From Streptomyces aureus (GTDB lineage Bacteria; Actinomycetota; Actinomycetes; Streptomycetales; Streptomycetaceae), in the NCBI RefSeq assembly GCF_000725495.1, contig NZ_KL647039.1, positions 456,604 through 520,603 on the forward strand: 64,000 nt of DNA, written 5' to 3'. Shown here piece after piece: positions 9,233-17,199 of this stretch; positions within the stretch are counted from its first letter, which is position 1; every line of letters starts with the position of its first letter. The notes beneath the pieces were generated by a model. The model did no database searches. It had not been told where the DNA came from and saw nothing but the letters and a program-made list of their open reading frames with translations. Made by a program: the position numbers and the translations under genes.

Positions 9233-9994
9233 CTAGAGCCCGCCCGCGACGCGCAGGACCGCGCCCGTCGTGTACGAGGCGTCGTCCGACAGGAGCCAGG
9301 CCACCGCGCCGGAGATCTCCTCGGGCCGGCCCGCCCGGCCCATGGGGACGACGGCAGCGACCTTGGCCGGGCGCTGCGGATCCTCGTGGAAGTCGGTCCA
9401 GACCGTGCCCGGGGCGACACCGTTCACCCGGATCCCGTCGGCCGCGACCTCCTTGGCCAGACCGAGGGTCAGGGTGTCGACGGCCGCCTTCGCCGCCGCG
9501 TAGTGGACGTACTGCCCCGGGCTGCCCAGGGTCGCCGCGGCGGACGAGACGTTGACGATCGCTCCCCCGCCGGCCGCGGTCATCTCCCGCACGGCCCGGC
9601 GCGCGCAGAGCAGATAGCCGAGGACGTTGACCGCGAGGGCGTCCCGCATGCCTTCGGGGTCGGCGTCGGCCAGCGGCCCGTTGGGACCGCTGACGCCCGC
9701 GTTGTTCACGAGCCCGGTGACCGGGCCCAGCTCGGCGGCCGCCCGGTCGAAGAGCGCGTCGACCGCGACGGGGTCGCTCGTGTCCACGGCCACCGGCAGA
9801 CCGCGCCGGCCCGCGCCCACGACGGCCTCCGCCACCTGCCCGGCCGCCTCCCGGCCGGACCGGTAGCCGATGACGACGTCGTGGCCCTCCAGGGCCAGCC
9901 GACGGCAGACGGCAGCGCCGATACCCCGGCTGCCACCGGTCACCACCGTGATCTTCCGTTCGCCGCGCACGGCCGCCCCCTTCTCCCAGGACAT
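9233..9994 (-). CDS. SDR family oxidoreductase
   Basis: A 253-residue classical short-chain dehydrogenase/reductase. It has the dinucleotide-binding motif TGGSRGIG near residue 20, the NNAG motif (LVNNAGVSG), the catalytic serine in VNVSSAAA and the YxxxK pair in YAAAKAA. The sequence resembles 3-oxoacyl-ACP reductase-like members, but the substrate cannot be inferred. It is monocistronic, with a GC-rich repetitive spacer downstream. Confidence 0.88.
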   Translation of the reverse strand: MSWEKGAAVRGERKITVVTGGSRGIGAAVCRRLALEGHDVVIGYRSGREAAGQVAEAVVGAGRRGLPVAVDTSDPVAVDALFDRAAAELGPVTGLVNNAGVSGPNGPLADADPEGMRDALAVNVLGYLLCARRAVREMTAAGGGAIVNVSSAAATLGSPGQYVHYAAAKAAVDTLTLGLAKEVAADGIRVNGVAPGTVWTDFHEDPQRPAKVAAVVPMGRAGRPEEISGAVAWLLSDDASYTTGAVLRVAGGL

Positions 9995-10359
9995 GACTCA
10001 CCCATGAATCTCCCACGACTCCCCCAAGACAAGAGCCGTCGCCACAAAGGGATCTGACGGTGCACCCCTCGCACGGCGCAGCCCGCGAAGCAGACGAGTC
10101 GCCGCCGATCGGGTCATGCGTACGGAGCCGATCCGGGCCGCTCCGGCCATGACGAGGACGATGAAATACCAGGTCAGAACGGTCGCGCCACTCCTGGACG
10201 GCCGCCCGGGCGACCACCCGGGAGGACCTTCCCCCTGGGCCGTGCGGGGCTCTCGAGTGGTGCGGTGCGCACATCGGGCTGACGGTGGATCACGTCGCAC
10301 CGGGTTTTCGCCTGCTGACAAGAGGTCAGCTGCCTGGTTCTGACGGAAGGACTCCGACA
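9995..10359. other. Intergenic region upstream of the Ser-rich exported protein gene
   Basis: This 365-bp spacer separates divergent genes and must hold both promoters. A short hairpin CTGAC-N5-GTCAG at 10316-10330 sits in the presumed leader of the plus-strand gene, and a GGAAGGA Shine-Dalgarno precedes its ATG. No gene is visible. Confidence 0.4.
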
Positions 10360-10971
10360 ATGCGATCTGCCCGCATGCTCCTGGCCGCCGCGACGGCCAC
10401 CGCCGCCCTCGCGATCGGCGCCCCGGGCGCGTACGCCGCCGCGTCCGGCGACTGGGACCACAGCGACTCCTCCTCTTCCTCCTCGTCCTCCTCTTCTTCC
10501 TCCAAGGAAGACTCCGGCTACGGCAAGGAGCACTCCGACTCCGGCAAGGAGCACGAGGACTCCGGCTACGGCGCGGAGCACGGCAAGGACGACAGCGACC
10601 AGGGCAAGCCCACCTGGCACCACCAGAAGCCGGAAGGCGGCATGCACACCGGCGGTGGCGCGCTGATGTCCATCAAGACGGACGACTCCTCGAAGGGCGA
10701 CAAGAAGTACGACCCGGAGACCTACAAGGACAAGGACTCCTCCAGCAGCTCGGAGCACGGCAGCGGTTCCTGGAGCTCCGGGACGGACAAGGGCTCGTGG
10801 GACTCGGGCAGCAAGGAGTCCGAGGACCGGCCGCACGGCGGCATGCACACCGGCGGTGGCGGTCTCGCCACGACGTCCGGCGTCACGGCCGGCGGAGTCG
10901 GGGTCCTGGGCCTCGCCGCGGCGGGCGTGTACATGCTGCGCCGTAGGAACGCCCAGGGTGGTGTGGCCTGA
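10360..10971 (+). CDS. Ser-rich exported protein with two MHTGG motifs and C-terminal anchor
   Basis: A 203-residue protein with a Sec signal peptide (residues 1-28, ending near AYAAA), a run of 12 serines, charged Lys/Glu/Asp/Tyr-rich low-complexity segments, and a C-terminal hydrophobic helix (about 177-192) followed by RRR. That layout is the one expected of a cell-wall-sorted protein. There is no LPXTG or LAXTG. Instead GGMHTGGG occurs twice, at residues 93-100 and 160-167, the second just before the helix. A class F sortase gene follows, so it is the obvious candidate substrate. The ATG at 10360 has a GGAAGGA ribosome site. Confidence 0.78.
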   Translation: MRSARMLLAAATATAALAIGAPGAYAAASGDWDHSDSSSSSSSSSSSSKEDSGYGKEHSDSGKEHEDSGYGAEHGKDDSDQGKPTWHHQKPEGGMHTGGGALMSIKTDDSSKGDKKYDPETYKDKDSSSSSEHGSGSWSSGTDKGSWDSGSKESEDRPHGGMHTGGGGLATTSGVTAGGVGVLGLAAAGVYMLRRRNAQGGVA

Positions 10972-11287
10972 CCATGTCTGACGACATAGCCGACATAGCG
11001 GTCCGGGCCGCCACCCACTCACCCCGTGGCGGCCCGGCCGGTCCCTCCCCCGGCCCCTGTCCCCCCGACGGCTCCGTCCCCTCCCGCTCCCGCCACCCAG
11101 ACCGCCCTTGTCGCTCCCCCCTACTGCTGCTGTTCCCGTCGCTCCTGCCGTTCCCATTGCCTCTGCCGTTCGCATTGCCTCTGCCGTTCCCGTAACTCCC
11201 ACCGGTCCCGTTGTTCCCCCGGTCCCCGTTGCTCCCGCTGTCCCCACCCGTCCGCTCCGCTGCCCCGATCCGATGAGGTGGTACCCG
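10972..11287. other. Low-complexity spacer before the sortase gene
   Basis: 316 bp of C-rich, pyrimidine-biased DNA containing a tandem 18-bp repeat (CATTGCCTCTGCCGTTC plus G or C at 11155-11172 and 11173-11190) and further degenerate GTTCCCGTTGCTCCC-type repeats. An ATG at 10974, 2 nt after the previous stop, opens a 73-codon frame beginning MSDDIADIAVRAATHS that runs into the repeats. The sortase frame is also open from 11108. This may be a decayed or frame-slipped N-terminal extension. Confidence 0.4.
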
Positions 11288-11986
11288 ATGGCAGCCCGGT
11301 TGTCCTCTCCCGCCGAGACCCCGCACGTGCCGCCCGAGCGGACCTTCCGGCGCCGTGCGACCTGGGTCGTGTGGTGCGCCGGTATCGCGGTCCTGCTGGC
11401 CACGAACGTGCTCCACCGCCAGGACGAACCCTCCGGCCCCGCTCCCGCCGCCCCGGCCGCTGCGGCGCCCGCGCACTCGCACGCGCCTCTCTCCTCCGCC
11501 TCGCCCTCGAACGACCGCCCGGGCGGGAAGCACCTCCCGCGGGCCGAGCCGACCCGGCTGCACATCCCGAAGATCTCGGTGGACGCGCCCTTCACGGAGC
11601 TCTCCATCGACGACACGGGCCGGCTCCAGCCCCCGCCCGCGAACGACACGAACCTGGTCGGCTGGTACGCCAAGGGCGTCTCCCCGGGCGAGGTGGGGAC
11701 GGCGATCATCGCCGGCCACGTCGACACGAAGACCTCCGCCGCCGTGTTCGCCGGGCTCGGCGACCTGAAGAAGGGCGACACCTTCAGCGTCGAGCGGTCC
11801 GACGGCCGGACGGCGTCGTTCGTCGTCGACAGCGCGGAGACCTTCGCGAAGGACGCCTTCCCGGACGACCGGGTGTACGCAGACACCCCGGACGCCGAGG
11901 TCCGGCTCATCACCTGCGCCGGCACCTACGACCGTTCGGTCAAGGACTACACCGACAACCTCGTCGTCTTCGCCCACCTCGCCTGA
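11288..11986 (+). CDS. Class F sortase
   Basis: A transpeptidase that joins surface proteins to the cell envelope. The 232-residue protein has one N-terminal membrane anchor (residues 24-40), a Pro/Ala linker, and a sortase beta-barrel with the catalytic triad visible: His144 (IIAGHVDT), Cys210 (RLITCAGTYD) and Arg216. The single N-terminal anchor and lack of a C-terminal helix fit class F. The ATG at 11288 was chosen for its GAGGTGG ribosome site 6 nt upstream; ATG 11273 is an alternative. It follows the MHTGG-containing protein, its likely substrate. Confidence 0.87.
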   Translation: MAARLSSPAETPHVPPERTFRRRATWVVWCAGIAVLLATNVLHRQDEPSGPAPAAPAAAAPAHSHAPLSSASPSNDRPGGKHLPRAEPTRLHIPKISVDAPFTELSIDDTGRLQPPPANDTNLVGWYAKGVSPGEVGTAIIAGHVDTKTSAAVFAGLGDLKKGDTFSVERSDGRTASFVVDSAETFAKDAFPDDRVYADTPDAEVRLITCAGTYDRSVKDYTDNLVVFAHLA

Positions 11987-12027
11987 CGGGCGGGACCGGG
12001 CGCGGACCTGCGGACCGTGCGCACAGG

Positions 12028-12071
12028 AAGGGGAGCCGGCACCCGGCGGGACCGGGTTCCGACTCCCCTTT
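12028..12071. terminator. Bidirectional terminator between the sortase gene and kdpC
   Basis: AAGGGGAG at 12028-12035 pairs with CTCCCCTT at 12063-12070, with an extra CGG/CCG pairing inside. The T-run on the plus strand and the A-run at the other end suit termination from both convergent genes. Confidence 0.6.
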
Positions 12072-12086
12072 CTCGCGCGCCTGTTG

Positions 12087-12755
12087 TCAGCTCCGGGACA
12101 CGAGTTCCCGCAGTGCGACGTTGAGTTCGAGGACGTTGACGCGGGGTTCGCCGATGAAGCCGAGGGTGCGGCCCTCGGTGTGGTCGGCGACCAACTGCCT
12201 CACCCGGGCGACGGAGAGGCCGTTGCGGTCGGCGACCCGGTGGACCTGGAGGTCGGCGTACCGCGGGGAGATGTCGGGGTCGAGGCCGGAGCCGGAGGAG
12301 GTGACGGCGTCGGCGGGGACCTGGGAGGGCCTGACCGTGTAGCCGGGCACCGAGTTGTCCTCGACCACGGCGGCCTTGGCGTCCTCGACCTGCCGGACGA
12401 GGTCCTTGTTGTCGGCGGCGAGGTTCGTCGCACCGGACAGAAGCAGCTTGTACCGGGTGTTGACGGAGTTGGTGCCGAGGCCGTTCGCGGGGCGGCCCTG
12501 GAACCACTTCAGATCCGGTTCGGGGGTCTCCTGGCCCTTCTTCGACGGCAGGTCGTACGGCTGCCCGATCAGCGACGAGCCGACGACCCTGCCGTCCGCC
12601 GTGATCTCGGAGCCGTTCGCCTTGTTCCCGAACAGCCCTTGTGCGACGCCGGTTACCGCCAGCGGGTAGAGGACGCCGGTCACCAGGGTCAGGACGAGGA
12701 GGGCGCGCAGGCCCGCCCCGAGCAGCCGGGCCGTGTTGATCGCGGAGTTGTTCAT
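12087..12755 (-). CDS. kdpC: Potassium-transporting ATPase subunit KdpC
   Basis: The small single-span subunit of the high-affinity Kdp K+ pump, needed for assembly of KdpA with KdpB. The 222-residue protein has one N-terminal helix (about residues 13-33) and conserved KdpC segments GSSLIGQPY, WFQGRP, SGSGLDPDISP and HTEGRTLGFIGEPRVNVLEL. The ATG at 12755 matches the family N-terminus (MNNSA). A GTG at 12767, 12 nt after the kdpB stop, is possible. It is the last gene of the operon. Confidence 0.95.
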   Translation of the reverse strand: MNNSAINTARLLGAGLRALLVLTLVTGVLYPLAVTGVAQGLFGNKANGSEITADGRVVGSSLIGQPYDLPSKKGQETPEPDLKWFQGRPANGLGTNSVNTRYKLLLSGATNLAADNKDLVRQVEDAKAAVVEDNSVPGYTVRPSQVPADAVTSSGSGLDPDISPRYADLQVHRVADRNGLSVARVRQLVADHTEGRTLGFIGEPRVNVLELNVALRELVSRS

Positions 12756-12779
12756 GGCAGTCAGCACGCTTTCGAGGAG

Positions 12780-14879
12780 TTACAGCCCGGGGACGAGGGA
12801 GACGAGAAGGTCGATGATCTTGATGCCGACGAACGGGGCGATCAGGCCGCCGAGGCCGTAGACGGCGAGGTTGCGGCGGAGCAGCCTGTCGGCGCTCGTC
12901 GGGCGGTAGCGCACCCCCTTCAGGGCGAGCGGCACCAGCGCGATGATGACGAGCGCGTTGAAGACGACCGCGGAGAGGATCGCGGAGTCGGGCGAGGACA
13001 GGTGCATGATGTTGAGCCTGTCCAGGCCCGGGTAGACCGCGGCGAACAGCGCCGGGATGATCGCGAAGTACTTCGCGACGTCGTTGGCGATGGAGAACGT
13101 CGTGAGCGCGCCCCGGGTGATCAGCAGTTGCTTGCCGATCTCGACGATCTCGATGAGCTTGGTGGGGTCGGAGTCCAGGTCCACCATGTTCCCGGCCTCC
13201 TTGGCGGCCGAGGTTCCGGTGTTCATGGCCACGCCGACGTCGGCCTGGGCGAGCGCGGGGGCGTCGTTGGTGCCGTCGCCGGTCATCGCGACGAGCTTGC
13301 CGCCCGCCTGTTCCCGCTTGATGAGCGCCATCTTGTCCTCGGGGGTGGCCTCGGCGAGGAAGTCGTCGACGCCCGCCTCCTCGGCGATCGCCTTCGCGGT
13401 CAGCGGGTTGTCACCCGTGATCATGACCGTCCTGATGCCCATGCGGCGCAGTTCGTCGAACCGTTCGCGCATGCCCTCCTTGACGACGTCCTTGAGGTGG
13501 ATCACACCGAGGACCCGGGCGCCGCGCGCGTCCTCGACGGCCACGAGCAGCGGGGTGCCGCCCGCCCCGGAGATCCGGTCCGCGAGGGGACCCGCGTCCT
13601 CGGCGACCGCGCCGCCCCGCTCCCGGACCCAGGCGACGACCGAACCGGCCGCGCCCTTGCGGACCTTGCGTCCCTCGACGTCCACGCCGGACATCCGGGT
13701 CCGGGCGGTGAAGGCGATCCACTCGGCGCCGGTGAGCTCGCCCTGGTGCCGCTCGCGCAGCCCGTACCGCTCCTTGGCCAGGACGACGACGGAGCGGCCC
13801 TCGGGAGTCTCGTCCGCGAGCGAGGAGAGCTGGGCGGCGTCGGCGACCTCGGCCTCGGTCGTCCCCGCGACCGGCACGAACTCGGCGGCCCGCCGGTTGC
13901 CGAGCGTGATCGTGCCGGTCTTGTCCAGGAGCAGCGTCGACACGTCACCGGCGGCCTCGACCGCCCGGCCGGACAGGGCGAGCACGTTGCGCTGGACCAG
14001 GCGGTCCATGCCGGCGATGCCGATCGCGGAGAGCAGCGCGCCGATCGTGGTCGGGATCAGACAGACCAGCAGGGCCACCAGCACGACCATCGTGAGACGG
14101 GTGCCCGCGTAGTCCGCGAGTGGCGGCAGCGTGGCGCAGGCCAGCAGGAAGACGATCGTCAGCGAGGCCAGCAGGATGTTCAGCGCGATCTCGTTGGGCG
14201 TCTTCTGCCGGGCCGCGCCCTCGACCAGGGCGATCATCCGGTCGATGAAGGTCTCGCCGGGCCTGGTCGTGATCTTGACGACGATCCGGTCGGAGAGGAC
14301 CTTCGTGCCGCCGGTGACGGCGGAGCGGTCCCCGCCGGACTCCCGGATGACCGGGGCGGACTCGCCGGTGATGGCCGACTCGTCCACCGAGGCCACGCCC
14401 TCGACGACGTCCCCGTCGCCGGGGATGGTGTCGCCGGCCTCGCAGACGACCAGGTCGCCGATCGTCAGCGCGGTTCCTGGCACCCGCTCCTCGGAGCCGT
14501 CCGTCAGCAGTCGCCGCGCGACCGTGTCGGTCTTGGCCCTGCGCAGGGTGTCCGCCTGCGCCTTGCCGCGCCCCTCGGCGACCGCCTCGGCCAGGTTGGC
14601 GAAGACGACGGTGAGCCACAGCCAGGCGCTGATCGTCCAGCCGAACCAGTCGCCCGGGTGCTGGAAGGAGAACACGGTGGTCAGCACGGAGCCGATCCAC
14701 ACCACGAACATGACCGGCGACTTGACCATCACCCGCGGGTCGAGTTTGCGGAAGGCGTCCGGCAGCGACCTGACCAGTTGCCCGGGGTCGAACAGACCTG
14801 TGCCGACCCGGCCCTCGGCGGGCTTGTGCCCCGCGGGGACGTCGCTGTGCGGCGCCCGGGCGGGAGTGGCTGTGGACAT
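12780..14879 (-). CDS. kdpB: Potassium-transporting ATPase subunit KdpB (P-type ATPase)
   Basis: The catalytic P-type ATPase subunit, which hydrolyses ATP to power K+ uptake through KdpA. The 699-residue form has the phosphorylation motif [13 protein letters not shown], the TGES actuator loop ([10 protein letters not shown]), the hinge [16 protein letters not shown] and the expected helices. The ATG at 14879 has an AAGGGGA ribosome site and matches the family start. A second in-frame ATG at 14981 overlaps the kdpA stop as ATGA and also has a GAGGGG site; it would add 34 residues made largely of three NPART repeats. Both starts are plausible. Confidence 0.95.
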   Translation of the reverse strand: MSTATPARAPHSDVPAGHKPAEGRVGTGLFDPGQLVRSLPDAFRKLDPRVMVKSPVMFVVWIGSVLTTVFSFQHPGDWFGWTISAWLWLTVVFANLAEAVAEGRGKAQADTLRRAKTDTVARRLLTDGSEERVPGTALTIGDLVVCEAGDTIPGDGDVVEGVASVDESAITGESAPVIRESGGDRSAVTGGTKVLSDRIVVKITTRPGETFIDRMIALVEGAARQKTPNEIALNILLASLTIVFLLACATLPPLADYAGTRLTMVVLVALLVCLIPTTIGALLSAIGIAGMDRLVQRNVLALSGRAVEAAGDVSTLLLDKTGTITLGNRRAAEFVPVAGTTEAEVADAAQLSSLADETPEGRSVVVLAKERYGLRERHQGELTGAEWIAFTARTRMSGVDVEGRKVRKGAAGSVVAWVRERGGAVAEDAGPLADRISGAGGTPLLVAVEDARGARVLGVIHLKDVVKEGMRERFDELRRMGIRTVMITGDNPLTAKAIAEEAGVDDFLAEATPEDKMALIKREQAGGKLVAMTGDGTNDAPALAQADVGVAMNTGTSAAKEAGNMVDLDSDPTKLIEIVEIGKQLLITRGALTTFSIANDVAKYFAIIPALFAAVYPGLDRLNIMHLSSPDSAILSAVVFNALVIIALVPLALKGVRYRPTSADRLLRRNLAVYGLGGLIAPFVGIKIIDLLVSLVPGL

Positions 14880-14890
14880 GGAGTCCCCTT

Positions 14891-14959
14891 GGTTCTCAGT
14901 ACGGGCCGGGTTCTGTGTACGGGCCGGGTTCCGTGTACGGGCCGGGTTCTCTGTCGTCG
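14891..14959 (-). repeat. Tandem NPART-encoding repeat between kdpA and kdpB
   Basis: Three to four near-identical copies of a roughly 18-bp unit (GTACGGGCCGGGTTCTGT type) lie between the ATGA-coupled ATG at 14981 and the canonical kdpB ATG at 14879. On the minus strand, in the kdpB frame, they encode repeated Asn-Pro-Ala-Arg-Thr. The unit length is a multiple of three, so copy-number change would keep the frame. Confidence 0.6.
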
Positions 14960-14977
14960 GGTTCTCTGTCGGGGTCG

Positions 14978-16672
14978 TCATGACGCCAGCCCCTCGGCGA
15001 GCGGCCCCAGGGCGAGGGCCGGGAAGTAGGTCAGGCCGGTGATGATCAGGATCGCGCCGACCAGCAGCCCCGTGAACAGCGGCTTCTCGGTGCGCAGGGT
15101 GCCCGCGGTCATCGGGACCGGCCGCTGCCCGGCGAGCGAGCCGGCCAGCGCGAGGACGAACACCATCGGCAGGAAGCGGCCCAGCAGCATCGCGAGCCCG
15201 GTCATGGTGTTGAACCAGTCGGTGTTCGCGTTCAGCCCGGCGAAGGCCGAACCGTTGTTGTTCGACGCCGAGGTGAAGGCGTACAGCACCTCGGAGAACC
15301 CGTGCGCGCCGGGATTGAGCATCGAGTGCCGCGGGGTCGGCAGCGCCATGGAGGCGGCGGTGAACACCAGCACCAGGGCCGGGGTGATCAGGATGTAGCA
15401 GGCGGCGAGCTTCATCTCGCGGCCGCCGATCTTCTTGCCCAGGTACTCGGGCGTGCGGCCGACCATCAGACCGGCGATGAACACCGCGATCACCGCCATG
15501 ATCAGCATGCCGTAGAGGCCGGATCCGGTGCCGCCGGGCGCGATCTCGCCGAGCTGCATCCCCAGCATCGTGATGCCGCCGCCGAGCCCGGTGAACGAGG
15601 AGTGGAAGGAGTCCACAGCGCCCGTCGAGGTCAGCGTCGTCGCCACGGCGAAGATCGAGGAGCCGCCGACGCCGAAGCGGACCTCCTTGCCCTCCAGCGC
15701 GCCGCCCGCGGCCTGGAGCGCCGGGCCGTGGTGGGCGAACTCCGTCCACATCATCAGGGCGGTGAAGCCCAGCCAGATCGCGGCCATCGTCGCGAGGATC
15801 GCGTACCCCTGCTTCACCGAGCCGACCATCACGCCGAAGGTCCGGGTCAGGGAGAAGGGGATCACCAGGATCAGGAAGATCTCGAAGAGGTTCGAGAACG
15901 GGGTCGGATTCTCGAAGGGGTGGGCGGAGTTGGCGTTGAAGTAGCCGCCGCCGTTCGTGCCGAGCTCCTTGACGGCCTCCTGCGAGGCGACCGCGCCGCC
16001 GTTCCACTGCTGCGAGCTGCCCATGAACTGTCCGACCTCGTGGATGCCGGAGAAGTTCTGGATCACACCGCACGCCACCAGGACGAGCGCGGCGACGACG
16101 GACAGCGGCAGCAGGATCCGCAGCGTGCCGCGCACCAGATCGGCCCAGAAGTTGCCCAGCTCGCCGGTCCGCGACCGCGCGAACCCACGCACCAGGGCCA
16201 CCGCGACCGCCATGCCGACCGCCGCGGAGACGAAGTTCTGCACGGCCAGACCGGCGGTCTGCACGACATGCCCCATGGTCTGCTCGCCGTAGTACGACTG
16301 CCAGTTGGTGTTCGTCACGAACGACACGGCCGTGTTGAACGACTGCGCCGGGCCGACCGAGGTGAAGTGGAGCGAGCCCGGCAGCACGCCCTGCAGCCGC
16401 TGGAGCAGATAGAGGAACAGCACGCCGACCGCGGAGAAGGCGAGGACACCGCGCAGATACGCGGGCCAGCGCATCTGCGCGTCGGGGTCGGCGCCGATGC
16501 CCTTGTAGATCCACCTCTCCACCCGCAGGTGCTTCTCGGAGGAGTAGACCCGGGCCATGTAGGTGCCGACGGGCACGTGGACGAGCGCCAGCGCGCCGAC
16601 GAGGGCGACGAGCTGGAGTACGCCTGCGAGGACGGAGCCCATGTCGCCCGCTGCGGTGGCAGCTGATGTCAC
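14978..16672 (-). CDS. kdpA: Potassium-transporting ATPase subunit KdpA
   Basis: The K+-channel-like subunit that binds and translocates K+. The 564-residue protein has about ten membrane helices and family segments [36 protein letters not shown] and [14 protein letters not shown], which include the selectivity-filter-like loops. The GTG at 16672 lies 2 nt after the kdpF stop. An internal ATG ten codons later ([10 protein letters not shown]) is nearer the usual KdpA N-terminus and could be the real start. Confidence 0.95.
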   Translation of the reverse strand: MTSAATAAGDMGSVLAGVLQLVALVGALALVHVPVGTYMARVYSSEKHLRVERWIYKGIGADPDAQMRWPAYLRGVLAFSAVGVLFLYLLQRLQGVLPGSLHFTSVGPAQSFNTAVSFVTNTNWQSYYGEQTMGHVVQTAGLAVQNFVSAAVGMAVAVALVRGFARSRTGELGNFWADLVRGTLRILLPLSVVAALVLVACGVIQNFSGIHEVGQFMGSSQQWNGGAVASQEAVKELGTNGGGYFNANSAHPFENPTPFSNLFEIFLILVIPFSLTRTFGVMVGSVKQGYAILATMAAIWLGFTALMMWTEFAHHGPALQAAGGALEGKEVRFGVGGSSIFAVATTLTSTGAVDSFHSSFTGLGGGITMLGMQLGEIAPGGTGSGLYGMLIMAVIAVFIAGLMVGRTPEYLGKKIGGREMKLAACYILITPALVLVFTAASMALPTPRHSMLNPGAHGFSEVLYAFTSASNNNGSAFAGLNANTDWFNTMTGLAMLLGRFLPMVFVLALAGSLAGQRPVPMTAGTLRTEKPLFTGLLVGAILIITGLTYFPALALGPLAEGLAS

Positions 16673-16674
16673 GG

Positions 16675-16764
16675 TCAGAACCTCTCCGGGAAGATGAGGG
16701 CGAGGACGAGATAGCCCAGCAGGGCGACGGCCACGACCAGGCCGACTACGTTTTCGGCGGTCAC
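16675..16764 (-). CDS. kdpF: KdpF, small subunit of the K+-transporting ATPase
   Basis: A 29-residue single-helix peptide, [20 protein letters not shown] followed by LALIFPERF. It has the KdpF length, the central hydrophobic helix and the typical LxFPExF ending; KdpF stabilises the KdpABC complex. The GTG at 16764 overlaps the stop of the preceding 27-codon gene (GTGA), and its own stop is 2 nt before the kdpA GTG, so it is embedded in a coupled operon. Confidence 0.9.
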   Translation of the reverse strand: MTAENVVGLVVAVALLGYLVLALIFPERF

Positions 16765-16844
16765 AGCTTCGTCACCCCCTTGGCGACAAGGGCCACCAGC
16801 GCGAACACCGCGATCGTGGTGACGACGAAGGCCAGATCGGCCAT
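16761..16844 (-). CDS. 27-residue membrane peptide at the head of the kdp operon
   Basis: A very short gene with a strong AGGAG ribosome site 6 nt before its ATG (16844). It encodes [20 protein letters not shown] followed by AKGVTKL: one hydrophobic helix with a basic C-terminal end. Its TGA overlaps the kdpF GTG by 4 nt. I do not recognise a named family; it is not KdpF, which follows. Size, topology and coupling suggest an accessory single-span subunit or regulator of the Kdp pump, which is inference. It is shorter than usual gene-calling cut-offs and easily missed. Confidence 0.72.
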   Translation of the reverse strand: MADLAFVVTTIAVFALVALVAKGVTKL

Positions 16845-17199
16845 CGTGAGCTCCTAGGGAGGTGCGGGTGTGGACGGACAGTCCGAGCAAAACCCCTCAC
16901 CGGCCGGATGCGACCGCCGTTGACACCTCCCATACGGGGAGCGGCGAGCCTTTGACACTTCCCATACAGGGCACAGCGGAACGGGCCGGGTCGGTCACGG
17001 AAGGCGCGGCACCTGAACGGGCGACGGGGAACTCCCTCTCGGCGCTCCCGTGATGCGCGACCAGCGGGTCTTAACGCAAGCTTGACGCCTGAGGCCCCTG
17101 GACGCTCGGGCCCAGGGATCACTCTCTGCATACGCTGATGGGCGCCGTCTCCTCGATGGCCGGAACCGTTCGAAGAGACGTACGTCAGGAGAGTCACCG
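16845..17199. promoter_or_regulatory. Divergent kdp / APC permease control region with 19-bp direct repeats
   Basis: This 355-bp spacer separates the kdp operon from the APC permease gene. TTGACACCTCCCATACGGG (16920-16938) and TTGACACTTCCCATACAGG (16952-16970) match at 17 of 19 positions, 32 bp apart, close to three helical turns. I see no good -10 at the right distance from either TTGACA, so they read better as operator repeats than promoters. The APC gene has a GGAGAG ribosome site. I see no riboswitch. Confidence 0.5.

Noticed and set aside
16920..16975. TTGACA sequences as -35 boxes of two tandem plus-strand promoters
   Set aside because: No acceptable -10 hexamer lies 16-19 nt downstream of either copy; the conserved 19-bp length fits operator repeats better.
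16845..17199. A c-di-AMP (ydaO-type) or K+-responsive riboswitch before the APC permease or kdp genes
   Set aside because: The leader is too short and shows no recognisable conserved core of that riboswitch class.
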